From Alistipes putredinis (GTDB taxonomy: Bacteria > Bacteroidota > Bacteroidia > Bacteroidales > Rikenellaceae): a DNA stretch of 64,000 nucleotides. Each line of letters begins with the position of its first letter. The stretch's first letter is position 1. The notes under the pieces were generated by a model, which was given only the letters and a program-made list of their open reading frames with translations, made no database searches and was not told the DNA's origin. Location: the NCBI GenBank assembly GCA_022009915.1, contig CP091730.1, forward strand, positions 558,001 to 622,000, read 5' to 3'. Shown one piece after another: positions 30,382 through 41,039 of this stretch. The position numbers and the translations under genes are program-made.

Positions 30382-32799
30382 TTACAAAGCGAGTTCCAGA
30401 ACCTGCTCGTTGGTCTTCACATAATGGAACGTGAGCCCTTCGACATACTCGGGCTTGATTTCCGTAATGTCCTTGCGGTTGTCCTCGCACAGGATTATGT
30501 CGGATATGCCGGCACGGCGAGCCGCGAGAATCTTTTCCTTGACGCCCCCCACAGGCATCACCCTGCCGCGAAGCGTCGTTTCGCCCGTCATGGCTACGCG
30601 CTCGCGGACCTTGCGGCCGGTGTATGTCGAGGCGATGGAAGTCACCATGGTTATACCTGCGCTCGGGCCGTCTTTCGGAATGGCGCCTTCGGGGACATGG
30701 ATATTGATGTCGAAATCGGTGAACATCTTCTTGTCGATGCCCAGCTCCTCGTAATGGGCCTTTACCCATTCCAGCGCTATCGTAGCAGACTCCTTCATCA
30801 CGTCGCCCAGATTGCCCGTAAGGTGCATCTCGCCCTTGCCCGGGGTCAGGACCGATTCGATGTAGAGAATCTCGCCGCCGGTCTCCGTCCATGCAAGACC
30901 GGTGACGATGCCGGTCATGCCGCCAATCTCGTACTCGTCCTGACGGAATCGAGGCATGCCGAGTATCTTTTTCATCTCCTCAGCCGAGAGCTGCGGCGTG
31001 AAAGTCTCCTCGAAACCTATCTGTTTCGCGCGGTAACGCACTATCTTGGCTATCGTCTTGTCCAACTGCCGCACGCCGGCCTCGCGCGTGTACTCGGCTA
31101 TCATGCTCTCGAACAGCGAGTCGGAAATCGAGAGGTTTTCGGCACCCACTCCGTGCGCCGCCAGCTGCTTGGGCAGCAGGTGGTTCTGGGCTATCCGCAC
31201 CTTGTCTTCCAGAATATATCCCGGAATGCCTATCATCTCCATACGGTCGCGAAGCGCAGGGCTTATGGCCTGTGCGTTGTTGGCCGTAGCGATGAAAAGG
31301 ACTTTCGAAAGGTCGTACTCGGTATCCAGATAGTTGTCGTGGAACGTGGTGTTCTGCTCGGGGTCGAGAACCTCCAAAAGGGCCGATGCCGGATCTCCGT
31401 GGTTCCCCTGTCCGACCTTGTCCACCTCGTCGAGTATGATTACCGGATTGGACGAGCCGCAACGCTTGATTGTCTGTATGATACGTCCGGGCATGGCACC
31501 GATGTAGGTACGCCTGTGTCCGCGGATTTCGGCTTCGTCGTGCAGGCCGCCCAGCGAGATTCGTCCGAATTTGCGTTCGAGAGCCGCAGCCACGGATTTG
31601 CCGAGCGAAGTCTTGCCCACTCCCGGAGGGCCGTAGAGACATATTATCGGAGATTTCAAATCGCCTTTGAGCTTTATGACGGCGAGGTGTTCGAGGATTC
31701 GCTCCTTTACCTCGTCCAGCCCGAAGTGGTCCTTGTCGAGCTGCTGCCGCGCACGCTGCAAGTCCAGATTGTCTTTGGTGGTTTCGTTCCACGGCAAATC
31801 CAGAAGCAGTTGCAGATATGTCATCTGCACCGAGTATTCGGCCACCGCAGGATTCAGGCGCTCCACTTTGGAGAGCTCCTTTTCGAACATTTCGGCCACC
31901 TCCTTGTTCCAGTTCTTTTTGGCGGCCTTTTCGCGCATTTTCTCGATTTCCTTGTCGGAGCCGTCGCCGCCCAACTCGTCCTGAATCGTCCGCATTTGCT
32001 GTTGCAGGAAGTAGTCGCGCTGCTGACGGTCGAGTTCCTGCTTGACCTTGCTCTGAATCTCGTTTTTGAGTTCGAGAAGCTGCTGTTCGCGGATGAGTAT
32101 TTCGAGCAGTTTGCGAGCTCGCGCCAAAAGGCCCGGAGCTTCCAGAAGCTGCTGACGGTCCGCATCCGAGAGATCCATGTTCGAGCATACGAAATTTATC
32201 AGCCCCCTGCGCGAGTCGATGTTCTTGATTGCGAAAGCCGCCTCCTTGGGAACCGACGACGAAGTGTTCACGATACCCAGCGCCACGTCCCGAATCGAGT
32301 CTACGAGCGCACCGAATTCGACGTTGCCGTTGTCGGGCGCAGTGTCTTTCAGGGCGGTTACCGATGCCGTAAAGTACGGTTCGGAGGAGAGGTATTCGCG
32401 TATTTCGATTTTCTCTATTCCGTGCAGTATGACCGTGAGATTGCCGTTGGGCATCTCCAAAATCTTGATTATGCGTGCGGCCGTACCTATCCGGTACATG
32501 TCGTCCGGAGCGGGCTGCTCGATTTCCACCTCTTTTTGCAGTACGGCGCCTAGCAGGCCTTTCGACGCCTCGACGTCGCGGACCAGCTTTATGGATTTTT
32601 CGCGTCCGACCGTAATCGGGCTTATCGACCCTGGGAACAGCACCGAACTGCGCAGCGTCAGAATCGGCAGCACCTCGGGCATGTCCACTTCGGTAGGCAG
32701 TTCGTCCTCCCCCGATACGATGGGAATCACCTGATGCTTCCCGTCCATAAGGTCGGTTATCGAGGACAAATCTTCGATTTCTATTTTATTTTTCACCAT
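30382..32799 (-). CDS. lon: ATP-dependent protease La
   Basis: An intact ~805-residue Lon protease that degrades misfolded and regulatory proteins in the cytosol. The N-terminal substrate domain starts VLPILTLRSSVLFPG. The AAA+ domain has the Walker A sequence GPPGVGKTSLGKS near residue 390 and Walker B PVIILDEVDK. The C-terminal protease domain has the catalytic Ser in KDGPSAGITM and Lys in PVGGVKEKIL. I chose ATG 32799 because the longer frame runs through the -7 box at 32820. It is one of the few long genes here without a frameshift. Confidence 0.96.
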   Translation of the reverse strand: MVKNKIEIEDLSSITDLMDGKHQVIPIVSGEDELPTEVDMPEVLPILTLRSSVLFPGSISPITVGREKSIKLVRDVEASKGLLGAVLQKEVEIEQPAPDDMYRIGTAARIIKILEMPNGNLTVILHGIEKIEIREYLSSEPYFTASVTALKDTAPDNGNVEFGALVDSIRDVALGIVNTSSSVPKEAAFAIKNIDSRRGLINFVCSNMDLSDADRQQLLEAPGLLARARKLLEILIREQQLLELKNEIQSKVKQELDRQQRDYFLQQQMRTIQDELGGDGSDKEIEKMREKAAKKNWNKEVAEMFEKELSKVERLNPAVAEYSVQMTYLQLLLDLPWNETTKDNLDLQRARQQLDKDHFGLDEVKERILEHLAVIKLKGDLKSPIICLYGPPGVGKTSLGKSVAAALERKFGRISLGGLHDEAEIRGHRRTYIGAMPGRIIQTIKRCGSSNPVIILDEVDKVGQGNHGDPASALLEVLDPEQNTTFHDNYLDTEYDLSKVLFIATANNAQAISPALRDRMEMIGIPGYILEDKVRIAQNHLLPKQLAAHGVGAENLSISDSLFESMIAEYTREAGVRQLDKTIAKIVRYRAKQIGFEETFTPQLSAEEMKKILGMPRFRQDEYEIGGMTGIVTGLAWTETGGEILYIESVLTPGKGEMHLTGNLGDVMKESATIALEWVKAHYEELGIDKKMFTDFDINIHVPEGAIPKDGPSAGITMVTSIASTYTGRKVRERVAMTGETTLRGRVMPVGGVKEKILAARRAGISDIILCEDNRKDITEIKPEYVEGLTFHYVKTNEQVLELAL

Positions 32800-32819
32800 A
32801 TTCGTTTTTTTAATCCGTG

Positions 32820-32827
32820 CAAAGATA
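32820..32827 (-). promoter_or_regulatory. lon: -7 box of lon
   Basis: TATCTTTG on the minus strand, 20 bases before the lon ATG. I see no heat-shock CIRCE-type repeat beside it. Confidence 0.65.
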
Positions 32828-33122
32828 GTCAATTCGATTTATCAACCTGCAAATAAAATGCAAAACGGCAAAAAGAACGGCCCCGTATGACAAATTGTCG
32901 CGAGCGTCGATTCGCATGGCATTAAAATATGACACGCGGCTGCAAAAACAGCAGTCGCCGCCCCTCTTTCGCGAGATTTTTCCCCGACGCCCGCCTGTAA
33001 CCCCGTGCCCAAAAATATTTTCAGCGGATACATTCCCCAATATTCGACTCGAAAAATCGAACCTGCCGCCACGAACCTGCCTGCGGCCGGCTTTCGCTAT
33101 TTTTCTCGTCGAATATATTTCA
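32828..33122. other. Intergenic region between lon and valS
   Basis: A divergent spacer of about 300 bases. Apart from the two -7 boxes at its edges I see no gene, repeat or strong hairpin. Confidence 0.6.
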
Positions 33123-33130
33123 TATCTTTG
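33123..33130 (+). promoter_or_regulatory. valS: -7 box of valS
   Basis: TATCTTTG, 21 bases before the valS ATG. The same box sequence drives lon in the opposite direction. Confidence 0.65.
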
Positions 33131-33151
33131 CAGAACATTTTTGTTAATCGC

Positions 33152-35785
33152 ATGGAAATCGCAGACAAATACTCTCCGCAGGACATAGAGGGCAAGTGGT
33201 ACGACTACTGGATTGCCCACAAGTTTTTTCATTCCGTCCCCGACGGACGCAAACCGTACACCATAGTGATTCCGCCGCCCAACGTGACCGGAATGCTGCA
33301 TATGGGTCACATGCTGAACAACACGTTGCAGGACGTGCTGGTGCGCAGGGCACGCATGAAAGGGCTCAACGCCTGCTGGGTTCCCGGAACCGACCACGCA
33401 TCCATCGCAACGGAGGCCAAAGTGGTGGCCAAACTCAAAACCGAAGGCATCGACAAAAAGTTCGCTTACGCGGGAGGAGTTTTTGCGCCATGCGTGGGAA
33501 TGGAAAGAGAAGCACGGCGGCATAATCCTCACTCAGCTGCGCAAGCTCGGCGCTTCGTGCGATTGGGACAGGACGTGCTTTACGATGGACGAAGTCCGCA
33601 CACAGGGCGTCATCAAGGTGTTCGTGGACCTTTACAACAAGGGGAAGATATACCGCGGCGTGAGAATGGTGAACTGGGACCCGTCGGCACTGACGGCGCT
33701 TTCGGACGAGGAGGTCGTTTTCAAGGAGTCGCACGGCAAGCTCTACTATCTGCGCTACAAGATTGAGGGTACGGACCGGTTCGTAATCGTGGCCACCACA
33801 AGGCCCGAAACCATACTCGGCGATACGGCCCTGTGCGTCAATCCCGAAGACCCGCGCTACGCCTCTCTACCGAAGGATGCGCGAGTGACGGTTCCTCTGG
33901 TGGGCCGCTCCATTCCGGTGATTCGGGACAGCTATGTGGACATCGCTTTCGGAACGGGCGCTCTGAAAGTCACTCCGGCGCACGACGTGAACGACTACAT
34001 GCTCGGCGAGAAATACGGTCTGGAATCGATAGACATATTCAACGACAACGGAACGATTAACGACAAGGTGGGCCTTTACGTGGGCATGGACCGTTTCGAC
34101 TGCCGTAAACAAATCGAAAACGACCTGCGGCAGGCAGGTCTGCTGGAAAAGGTGGAGGACTACACCAACAATGTCGGGTACTCGGAGCGCACGGGCGTTG
34201 CCATCGAGCCCAAGCTGTCGATGCAGTGGTTCCTTTCGATGACCGATTTGGCGAAGCCTGCGACCGATGCTGTAATGGAGGACGCCATTCGCTTCGTGCC
34301 GCAGAAATACAAGAACACGTACCGCCACTGGATGGAGAACATCAAGGACTGGTGCATTTCGCGCCAGCTATGGTGGGGGCAGAGGATTCCGGCATACTAT
34401 CTGCCTCAGGGCGGATTCGTAGTGGCCGAAACGCCCGAGCAGGCTGTCGAACTCGCACGGACCAAGACGGGCAACGACGATTTGCAGATAAGCGACCTGC
34501 GGCAGGACGAAGATGTTCTGGACACGTGGTTCAGCTCGTGGCTCTGGCCCATATCGGTGTTCGACGGCATTCGCAATCCGGACAACGATGAGATAAAGTA
34601 TTACTATCCGACCGACGACCTCGTCACCGGTCCGGACATCATTTTTCTTCTGGGTGGCCCGCATGATTATGGCTGGATACGAGTACAGTGGCGAAAAAAA
34701 CCGTTCTCCAACGTATACTTCACCGGCATCGTGCGCGACAAGTTAGGCCGAAAGATGAGCAAGCAGTTAGGCAACTCGCCCGACCCGCTCGACCTTATCG
34801 CCAAGTACGGCGCCGACGGCGTGCGCATGGCCATGCTGCTGTGTTCGAGCGCCGGAAACGACCTGATGTTCGACGAAGCCCTGTGCGAACAGGGACGCAA
34901 CTTCGGCAACAAGATATGGAACGCCTTCCGTCTGGTAGGCGGCTGGAAGCGAAGCGACGATGCGGCGCAGCCCGAAAGCAGCCGCCTTGCAGTCCAGTGG
35001 TTCGAGGCTCTGCTCGACAAGACGCTCGCCGACATAGACGAACTGTTCGGCTCGTACCGCATATCGGAAGCCCTCATGACAGTATACAAACTGTTCTGGG
35101 ACGATTTTTCGGGCTGGCTGCTCGAAATGGTGAAACCGGCATACGGCGAACCTATCGACGGCGTTACGCTTGCGGGCGTAAAGCGCCTGTTCGAAAAAGC
35201 TCTTGCAGATTCTGCATCCGTTCATGCCGTTCATCACCGAAGAGATATGGCACAGCATCGCCGAACGTGCGGAAAACGACTGCATCACGGTGAGCCGCAT
35301 GCCCGAGGCCGGCGCCGGCAAACCTCAACTGCTCGCCGACATGGCTCTGATTCAAGAGGCTGTAACGGCAGTCCGCGCCGTTCGCAAACAGAAGAATATT
35401 CCCAACAGGGAGGCTCTGGAACTCGACGTAATGGCCGACGAGAACTATCCGTCGTATCTCGCGCCCGTACTGGCCAAGATGGCCGGTCTGTCGGAGATTC
35501 GCACGGTGAGCGAGAAACCGTCTCAGGCCGAAGCGTTCATGGTCAAGACCACGCGCTACTTTATCCCCATGAGCGGCAAGATAGACGTGGCGGCCGAGAC
35601 CGCGAAACTGAACGAAGAGTTGAAATACTTCGAAGGATTCCTCGCCTCGGTGCTCAAAAAACTCGGCAACGAGCGTTTCGTTTCGTCGGCCCCCGAAAAA
35701 GTGGTCGCCAACGAACGGGCCAAACAAGCCGACGCCGAAGCCAAGATAAAGGCCATAAAAAGAGCGGCTGAAAGAATTGGCATAG
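33152..35785 (+). CDS. valS: Valyl-tRNA synthetase (several frameshifts)
   Basis: A class I aminoacyl-tRNA synthetase of about 875 residues that charges tRNA-Val. The HIGH motif appears as PPPNVTGMLHMGH, and the KMSKS motif as GRKMSKQLGNSPDP. The editing domain contains TTRPETILGDTA. The C-terminal coiled coil ends IKAIKERLKELA once an extra A is removed near 35760. Other extra bases lie near 33470, 34640, 34695 and 35205. All are in conserved parts of an essential gene, so they are read as sequence errors. Confidence 0.95.
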
Positions 35786-35794
35786 GATACTTGC

Positions 35795-35842
35795 AAAAAA
35801 AAGACATCGCGCAAAGGAGTTCTTTCGCGCGATGTCTTTTTT
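35795..35842. terminator. Strong bidirectional terminator after valS
   Basis: AAAAAAGACATCGCGC pairs with GCGCGATGTCTTTTTT around a short loop. The stem is long and has A and T tracts on both sides, fitting the convergent genes on either side. Confidence 0.9.
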
Positions 35843-35864
35843 CATATCTGTCGCCTATACTTCC

Positions 35865-36970
35865 TTACTCGTAAACCTGCTTTACGGCGGAGTCAAAAGT
35901 GCTCGCAGAAACCGCAAAGTGCCGTATGCTGCCGTGGTCTTCGGCCATATAACCGTCAGCTGCCAGCATATAGTACGCCTGCAAGACATTGATTTTCGCT
36001 CGTTTCCCGAATCCGATATTTATCCTGTCGTCGTGGTCACCTGAGACACGACGTACTTCACATTCCAGTGATTCAAACATCTTTTTCGCCCACTGTCCGC
36101 AGGCGCATTTCAAAACAACAGGTGCATATGGTTGATAGAACAGATAAACCGGACCATCCACGTACTCACGTACATAATATCCGCCGCGGGCGACATACAG
36201 CACGGTGTCGCCGAGCGGAACAATTACTTTTTCATAAGAACAGTTTTTCAGCACGATACCGTCGCAGCTGTCGTAAGATACACCGTCGGGAAGTTGATAA
36301 TTGAAAGATGGAGTAATATGCGTGATTTCCGCAATAATACAAACATCGTCCGCATTCACGGCCCGCTTCACCTTGTCCGTATCGCTTTTACGGACAACCG
36401 CCAGATATGCGTCATCCATAATCACGGTCGGTTCCAATTTCACTTTTCTTTCACCCGCTTCATTTTCTCTGGCATATACGAATGTAGAATCGGGAATCTG
36501 AGAGGCGTCGAAAGGTTTGTCATATTCGACAATGCACTCAATCCGTGGGTCCACCGACGCGGGAGCTTTCAGCAAAAGGCTCCATTTGCGCGGCTTCACG
36601 TACTCCGACTCCGAAACCTTTACATCTATTTTCAAAAAAATACTTGCCGTCTTTTTCCGTAAAGTGCTGGCGTTATGCTCTCTGCCAAAGGCTGGCGACA
36701 CTCCGGTTACGGCAATCAGCGCCGAGGTCGAGAAATCCACCTCTGGCATCGCAATGCCGTCCTTGTCGCATATTGATTTTTTTGGAAATGAGAAGCGAAA
36801 TTGTATACGTACGCCGAATCGACATTGATGTGCCTGAAATCGCCATCGAAAGCCAGCACCTCTATTTCGACATTTCGGACGGCATCACTGCCTCCGCCGT
36901 CATCTTTCGTACAAGCCCCGAAAGCGGCGGCTCAAACAATCGCAAAAAGTAGGAGTCGTTTCATAGTCAT
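35865..36970 (-). CDS. Lipoprotein of unknown function (in-frame TGA and frameshift)
   Basis: About 365 residues. The start MTMKRLLLFAIV leads a lipoprotein signal whose lipobox Cys (GACTKDDGGG) lies just beyond an in-frame TGA at 36932-36934. A second break occurs in a run of seven A/T bases near 36783. The rest, from MPEVDFSTSALIAVTG to the end, is open. The sequence is beta-rich with scattered Cys and has no domain I recognise. Composition is lower in GC than the surroundings. It lies 15 bases after the S8 protease gene in the same direction, so the two are likely a functional pair. The TGA may be a sequence error or a real lesion. Confidence 0.6.
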
Positions 36971-36985
36971 AAATTTTAAGAATCG

Positions 36986-38637
36986 TTAATTTCCCATATC
37001 TCCTAAAACCGCTTTTAGCGCAGCTCCAATATCCAAAAGTCCCGCCCCCACATAATATTCATTTTCGCTTAACGGTTGTGCAGTAGATGTTAAATAATAT
37101 TCCACTTCGTCATATCGCAGGTACGGATTAATGGAAAGAATCAAGGCGGCAGCTGCTGCCACTTGTGGACATGCTGCGGATGTTCGATCGAAAAATTGTG
37201 TATATTGATATTCTTCACCCGAGTTTCCCTGCATTACTGTTGTCGTAAATATTTGTTCGCCAGGTGCCATTAAATCCAGTTGCATGCCATAATTACTCTT
37301 AGGGTGTCTTTTGCCATTTTTTTTCATCGCGCCTACGGCAATTGTTTCTGAAAATGTTATAGCCGGATAACAAATATCGTTTGAGTTATCATTTCCAGAG
37401 GCGAATACATACACTGTTCCTAAATCCACGTCACAAGTCCAATGCCATCTGCCGTCCTGAAAACGCATAAAAATTGATTCTTCTATTAACATGCACTGAC
37501 TTTCGCTAAATATTTCATACGGTATATACCAAGAGCACGACATTACATCGTAACGACCTTGCACCATACGGAATACACTTGCAATAGCTTCCGCATTTCC
37601 CACGTTGTATGTATACGGAACTGTTACGAATCCCAATTTACATCCAGGAGCAATTCCCGCTATTCCTATTCCATTATCGGTTTTTGCACCGATTATTCCG
37701 GCACAGCATGTGCCATGGTCGTCTACTCCAGGAGCATACCAATCTTCTGCCTCATATAGTTCCGGCAAATCAACATGGGTTCTATCAACCGGATATATAT
37801 CACTCAGTAGAATTTTGATACAACTGTCCCCACGAGTTATTTCTCGCGCTTCCAAATAATTTATGTCCAAGCCTCCTGGATTATGCAAATACCATTGATT
37901 GGGAAATAGTGGATCGTTTGGTACAGAAGTCGTTTCTGTATAGGCTGGGGCCTGGTATTCTACATATGAATTAGGTTGTCTTCCGCAAGAACGCGCTTCA
38001 AACATTATATCAGGTTCTGCATATCTGACAACACCGCTTTCGTAAAATTTTGCAGCCATCGACAAAGCGTCGCAATCGGATAATGGTGTACACGCCAATT
38101 TATACCATAAATCCATTTTTTCAATTTTTCCCAATATTTCAACGCCATTTTCTTCTGACATACATTCCAATACCGGATAATCTTTCTCATTTTTCAATTT
38201 GACGTAAAACAAATGAGAAATGAATATATCTGTTCCTTTTGAACTCTTGTACGCTTGACCACTGTAAAGAATATTTTCGTTATCAATGTCGAATCCTCTT
38301 GTTGTTCCTATTGCCCACGATATATTGTCGGCTTCGAAAAGGCTCTCGTAAGTCCTTTGCGAAACATGTAGTTCTCAGAGAGCCTTGATGTTTTGAAAAC
38401 ACTGTAATCCATTTTGCGAGAATCAACCAATGAATAACGGTCGGAACTTCGAAACAAAATAAAACTTTTTTCGGGTTGAGCTTCTAAAAAGACTTTCTCG
38501 TCTCCGGCCCAATAATGATATTGCTCGACCTCTTCATGCAGTTTGTTTGTCTTTGGCAAAGATTCTTCCGGCTCGTCTTTCGTACATCCACCACACATTA
38601 AAGCGACTGTGACAATAAATAAATCTCGTAATTTCAC
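36986..38637 (-). CDS. S8 (subtilisin-like) serine protease lipoprotein, AT-rich (one frameshift)
   Basis: About 550 residues. GTG 38637 opens a lipoprotein signal (LFIVTVALMCGGC). A ~150-residue N-terminal domain follows, then the subtilase fold. The catalytic Asp is probably in the run LLSDIYPVDRTHVD, the His is in DDHGTCCAGIIGA, the oxyanion Asn is in VFASGNDN, and the Ser is in DRTSAACPQVAAA. A break lies near 38320-38335. GC content is visibly lower (about 40% in sampled lines) than in neighbouring genes (near 60%), suggesting recent acquisition. The protein is likely anchored in the outer membrane or periplasm. The lipoprotein gene downstream also begins Cys-Thr-Lys-Asp after its signal. 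Confidence 0.85.
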
Positions 38638-38920
38638 CCCGTTGGAGTTTTTGGGTTTTTTACAAATAAAGCGTAATAATACCACAAATACAACAGTTTG
38701 AAGCACAAAACATTAAATAAATTTATTTAATATCGAATATTGCGCGTTATCGACACTCAATCCGGAACTTCGAAACGGCATTCATCCAGTCCGCCAGCCG
38801 TTTCTGAGGCATGTACGGTCGAAAAAGGAGGCGGAATCCGCGGCTGCGGATATACGGTCATAGTGAGATGTTTGCTTATACGACTGCCGCTCCGCTATAA
38901 TTTTTTTCTTACAGAGTTTT
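38638..38920. other. AT-rich intergenic region upstream of rplM
   Basis: About 280 bases between the divergent protease and rplM. I see no gene here, only short GC-rich inverted patches near 38830-38860. Confidence 0.5.
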
Positions 38921-38952
38921 TTTGGTTTTCGATAAATGTTTTTTTACCTTTG
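38921..38952 (+). promoter_or_regulatory. rplM: Promoter of rplM-rpsI
   Basis: TTTG, then 20 bases, then TACCTTTG: a full match to the Bacteroidetes -33/-7 arrangement. The leader to the GTG start is about 70 bases and A/T-rich. Confidence 0.8.
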
Positions 38953-39024
38953 CAACCCGTAAAACTGTCGATAAAAAAACGAAGTATATAAAATAAGTAT
39001 TAACTAAAAAAACTTTTTTTCAAG

Positions 39025-39482
39025 GTGGATTCATTAAGCTACAAAACAATCTCCGCTTCCGCCGGCACGGTAACCAAACAGTGGGTTTTAATCGATGCCA
39101 ACGGTGAGGTTTTGGGTCGTCTGGCTTCTCAGGTGGCTAAAATCCTGCGCGGAAAAAACAAGCCCTGCTTTACCCCCCATGCAGATTGCGGCGACAACGT
39201 TATCGTAATCAACGCCGACAAAATCAAACTCACGGGCGACAAGATGACCGACAAGGTATACACCCGCCACACCGGCTATCCGGGCGGTCAGAGATTCGAG
39301 ACTCCCGCCGGTTTCCTGAAAAGAAAACCGACCGCAGTCGTGGAAATGGCCGTCAAGGGCATGCTTCCGAAGAATCGTCTGGGCGCGGCTCTTCTGAAAA
39401 AAACCTTAAAGTTTATGCAGGTGCAGAGCATCCGCATGCGGCTCAGAACCCAACTACAATTAAGTTAAACGAGATTAAGTAA
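39025..39482 (+). CDS. rplM: 50S ribosomal protein L13 (one frameshift)
   Basis: A 152-residue ribosomal protein that binds 23S rRNA early in assembly. It uses a GTG start (MDSLSYKTISASAG), which matches the conserved Bacteroidetes N-terminus; no ATG is available nearby. GDNVIVINADKIKLTG and GMLPKNRLGAALLKK are family motifs. One A is missing from the run near 39411, so the end (VYAGAEHPHAAQNP) is in another frame. It is followed by rpsI after 8 bases. Confidence 0.96.
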
Positions 39483-39490
39483 GTTCACTC

Positions 39491-39877
39491 ATGGAAGTAA
39501 TCAATACAGTAGGACGCAGGAAAGCCGCGGTGGCTCGCGTCTATGTGAAACCCGGCAAGGGCACCATCACCATCAACAAGAAGCCGTTGGAGACATACTT
39601 CCCGCTGGACATCTTCCAGTTCGTGGTTAAGCAGCCGCTGCTGGTAATCAACGCCACGGAGAGCTACGACATCACCATCAATCTCGACGGCGGAGGTATC
39701 AAGGGACAGGCCGAGGCTGCACGTCTGGGCATCGCCCGCGCCCTTTGCGAAATCGACGCAGAGCTTCGTCCGATTCTCAAAAAGAACGGATTCCTGACCC
39801 GCGACCCGCGCGAGGTGGAGAGAAAGAAACCTGGTCAGCCGGGAGCACGCCGCAAATTCCAGTTCAGCAAGCGTTAG
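39491..39877 (+). CDS. rpsI: 30S ribosomal protein S9
   Basis: An intact 128-residue frame beginning MEVINTVGRRKAAVARVYV and ending in the conserved basic tail GARRKFQFSKR, which reaches toward the P-site tRNA. It is the second gene of the L13-S9 unit. Confidence 0.97.
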   Translation: MEVINTVGRRKAAVARVYVKPGKGTITINKKPLETYFPLDIFQFVVKQPLLVINATESYDITINLDGGGIKGQAEAARLGIARALCEIDAELRPILKKNGFLTRDPREVERKKPGQPGARRKFQFSKR

Positions 39878-39940
39878 TATTCTATACTGCGTTTGCCTTT
39901 ATTGCACAGTTCGGGAGGGGCGAGAAATAATATCTATTCG

Positions 39941-40112
39941 GAGGGTTCCCGCAAGGGAACGCCGGATATTCGCGAAAGCGGCCGCAGGCCGAAAGAAACT
40001 TTCTCGCACCCGAAAACATGCAGGACTGCCCTTCGACGGGCGCTACCGGTACGTTGCCCGACTGCGGAAAAATCCGACGGACCGCCATATAACGGCGCTA
40101 CCTTTTCGGATT
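39941..40112 (+). ncRNA. Structured leader RNA upstream of rpsB
   Basis: Several hairpins follow one another in the 5' region of rpsB. GTTCCC-GCAA-GGGAAC at 39945-39960 has a GNRA tetraloop. CGGCC-GCA-GGCCG at 39979-39991 sits inside a weaker outer stem, 39972-40007. CGGGC/GCCCG pairs at 40037-40060. AATCCGA/TCGGATT pairs at 40071-40112. The octamer GCGCTACC occurs twice, at 40040 and 40095. There is no T tract, so this is not simply a terminator. An autoregulatory ribosomal-protein leader (S2 binding) is the likeliest role, by inference. Confidence 0.5.
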
Positions 40113-40156
40113 GAAGAAAAGAGTAAAACAAAAGAAAAATTAAAAAACACAGAAAA

Positions 40157-41007
40157 ATGGCAAGAACTAATTTCGAACAGTTATTGGAAGCAGGTGCTCA
40201 CTTCGGCCACCTGAAAGGAAAATGGAATCCCAAGATGGCTCCGTATATCTTCATGGAGAAGAACGGAATCCATATCATAGACCTGCACAAGACCGTAGTC
40301 AAAAATCGACGAGGCTGCTGCGGCACTCAAACAAATCGTCAAGGGCGGACGCCGCGTGTTGTTCGTTGCGACGAAAAAAACAGGCGAAAGACATCGTGGC
40401 CGAGAAAGTGGCTGCAATCGGCATGCCTTATGTAACGGAACGTTGGGCCGGCGGTATGCTCACCAACTTCCCGACAATCCGCAAGGCCGTGAAGAAGATG
40501 GCTACCATCGACAAAATGACCAACGACGGAAATTTCGACAACTTCTCCAAAAGAGAAAAAAACTCCAAATTTCGCGTCAGAGAGCCAAACTCGAAAAAGA
40601 ACCTCGGCTCCATCGCCGACCTTACCCGTCTGCCGGCCGCTCTGTTCGTAATCGACGTTCAGAAAGAGGCAAACGCCGTTAAGGAGGCCAACCGTCTGAA
40701 CATTCCGGTATTCGCCATGGTGGACACCTGCTGCGACCCGACCAACATCGATTACGTGATTCCGGCCAACGACGACGCTGCGAAATCCATCGCGGTAGTT
40801 CTGGACGCAATGTGCGAGGCTATCGGCGAGGGTCTGAACGAGCGCAAACTCGAAAAGGAGAAGGAAGCTGCCGAAGCTGCCGCCAAAGAGAAGGACGCTC
40901 CGAAGGAGAAAGAGGCCAAGCCGCGTATCAAAAAGGCCGTGAAGGCTACTGCCGAGACTGTCGAACAGGCTCAGGAAGAGACTGCCGAGCAGAAAAGTGC
41001 AGAGTAA
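40157..41007 (+). CDS. rpsB: 30S ribosomal protein S2 (several frameshifts)
   Basis: About 282 residues. The start MARTNFEQLLEAGAHFGH and the core ERWAGGMLTNFPTIRKAVKKM are the S2 signatures. Extra As at ~40303, 40375, 40560 and 40605 shift the frame in this essential gene; the shifts cancel by 40610. The C-terminus is extended by ~50 residues rich in Lys, Glu and Ala (KEKEAAEAAAKEKDAP), a feature seen in many Bacteroidetes S2 proteins. It is followed by tsf. Confidence 0.96.
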
Positions 41008-41022
41008 TTAACTTTATTAACC

Positions 41023-41030
41023 AAAGGAGG
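41023..41030 (+). promoter_or_regulatory. tsf: Strong Shine-Dalgarno site before tsf
   Basis: AAAGGAGG is placed 9 bases before the tsf ATG. Such a full site is unusual in Bacteroidetes, where translation seldom relies on Shine-Dalgarno pairing. Confidence 0.7.
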
Positions 41031-41039
41031 AAAAAAATT

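Noticed and set aside
30424..32553. A 709-residue open frame on the plus strand
   Set aside because: It is antisense to the intact lon gene, and its translation has no domain character. Long shadow frames are expected in GC-rich coding DNA.
36920..36970. Recoding of TGA as a sense codon
   Set aside because: TGA serves as a normal stop for several genes (dsbD, DUF1893, lysC, M60 peptidase). No SECIS-like context or selenocysteine machinery is visible.
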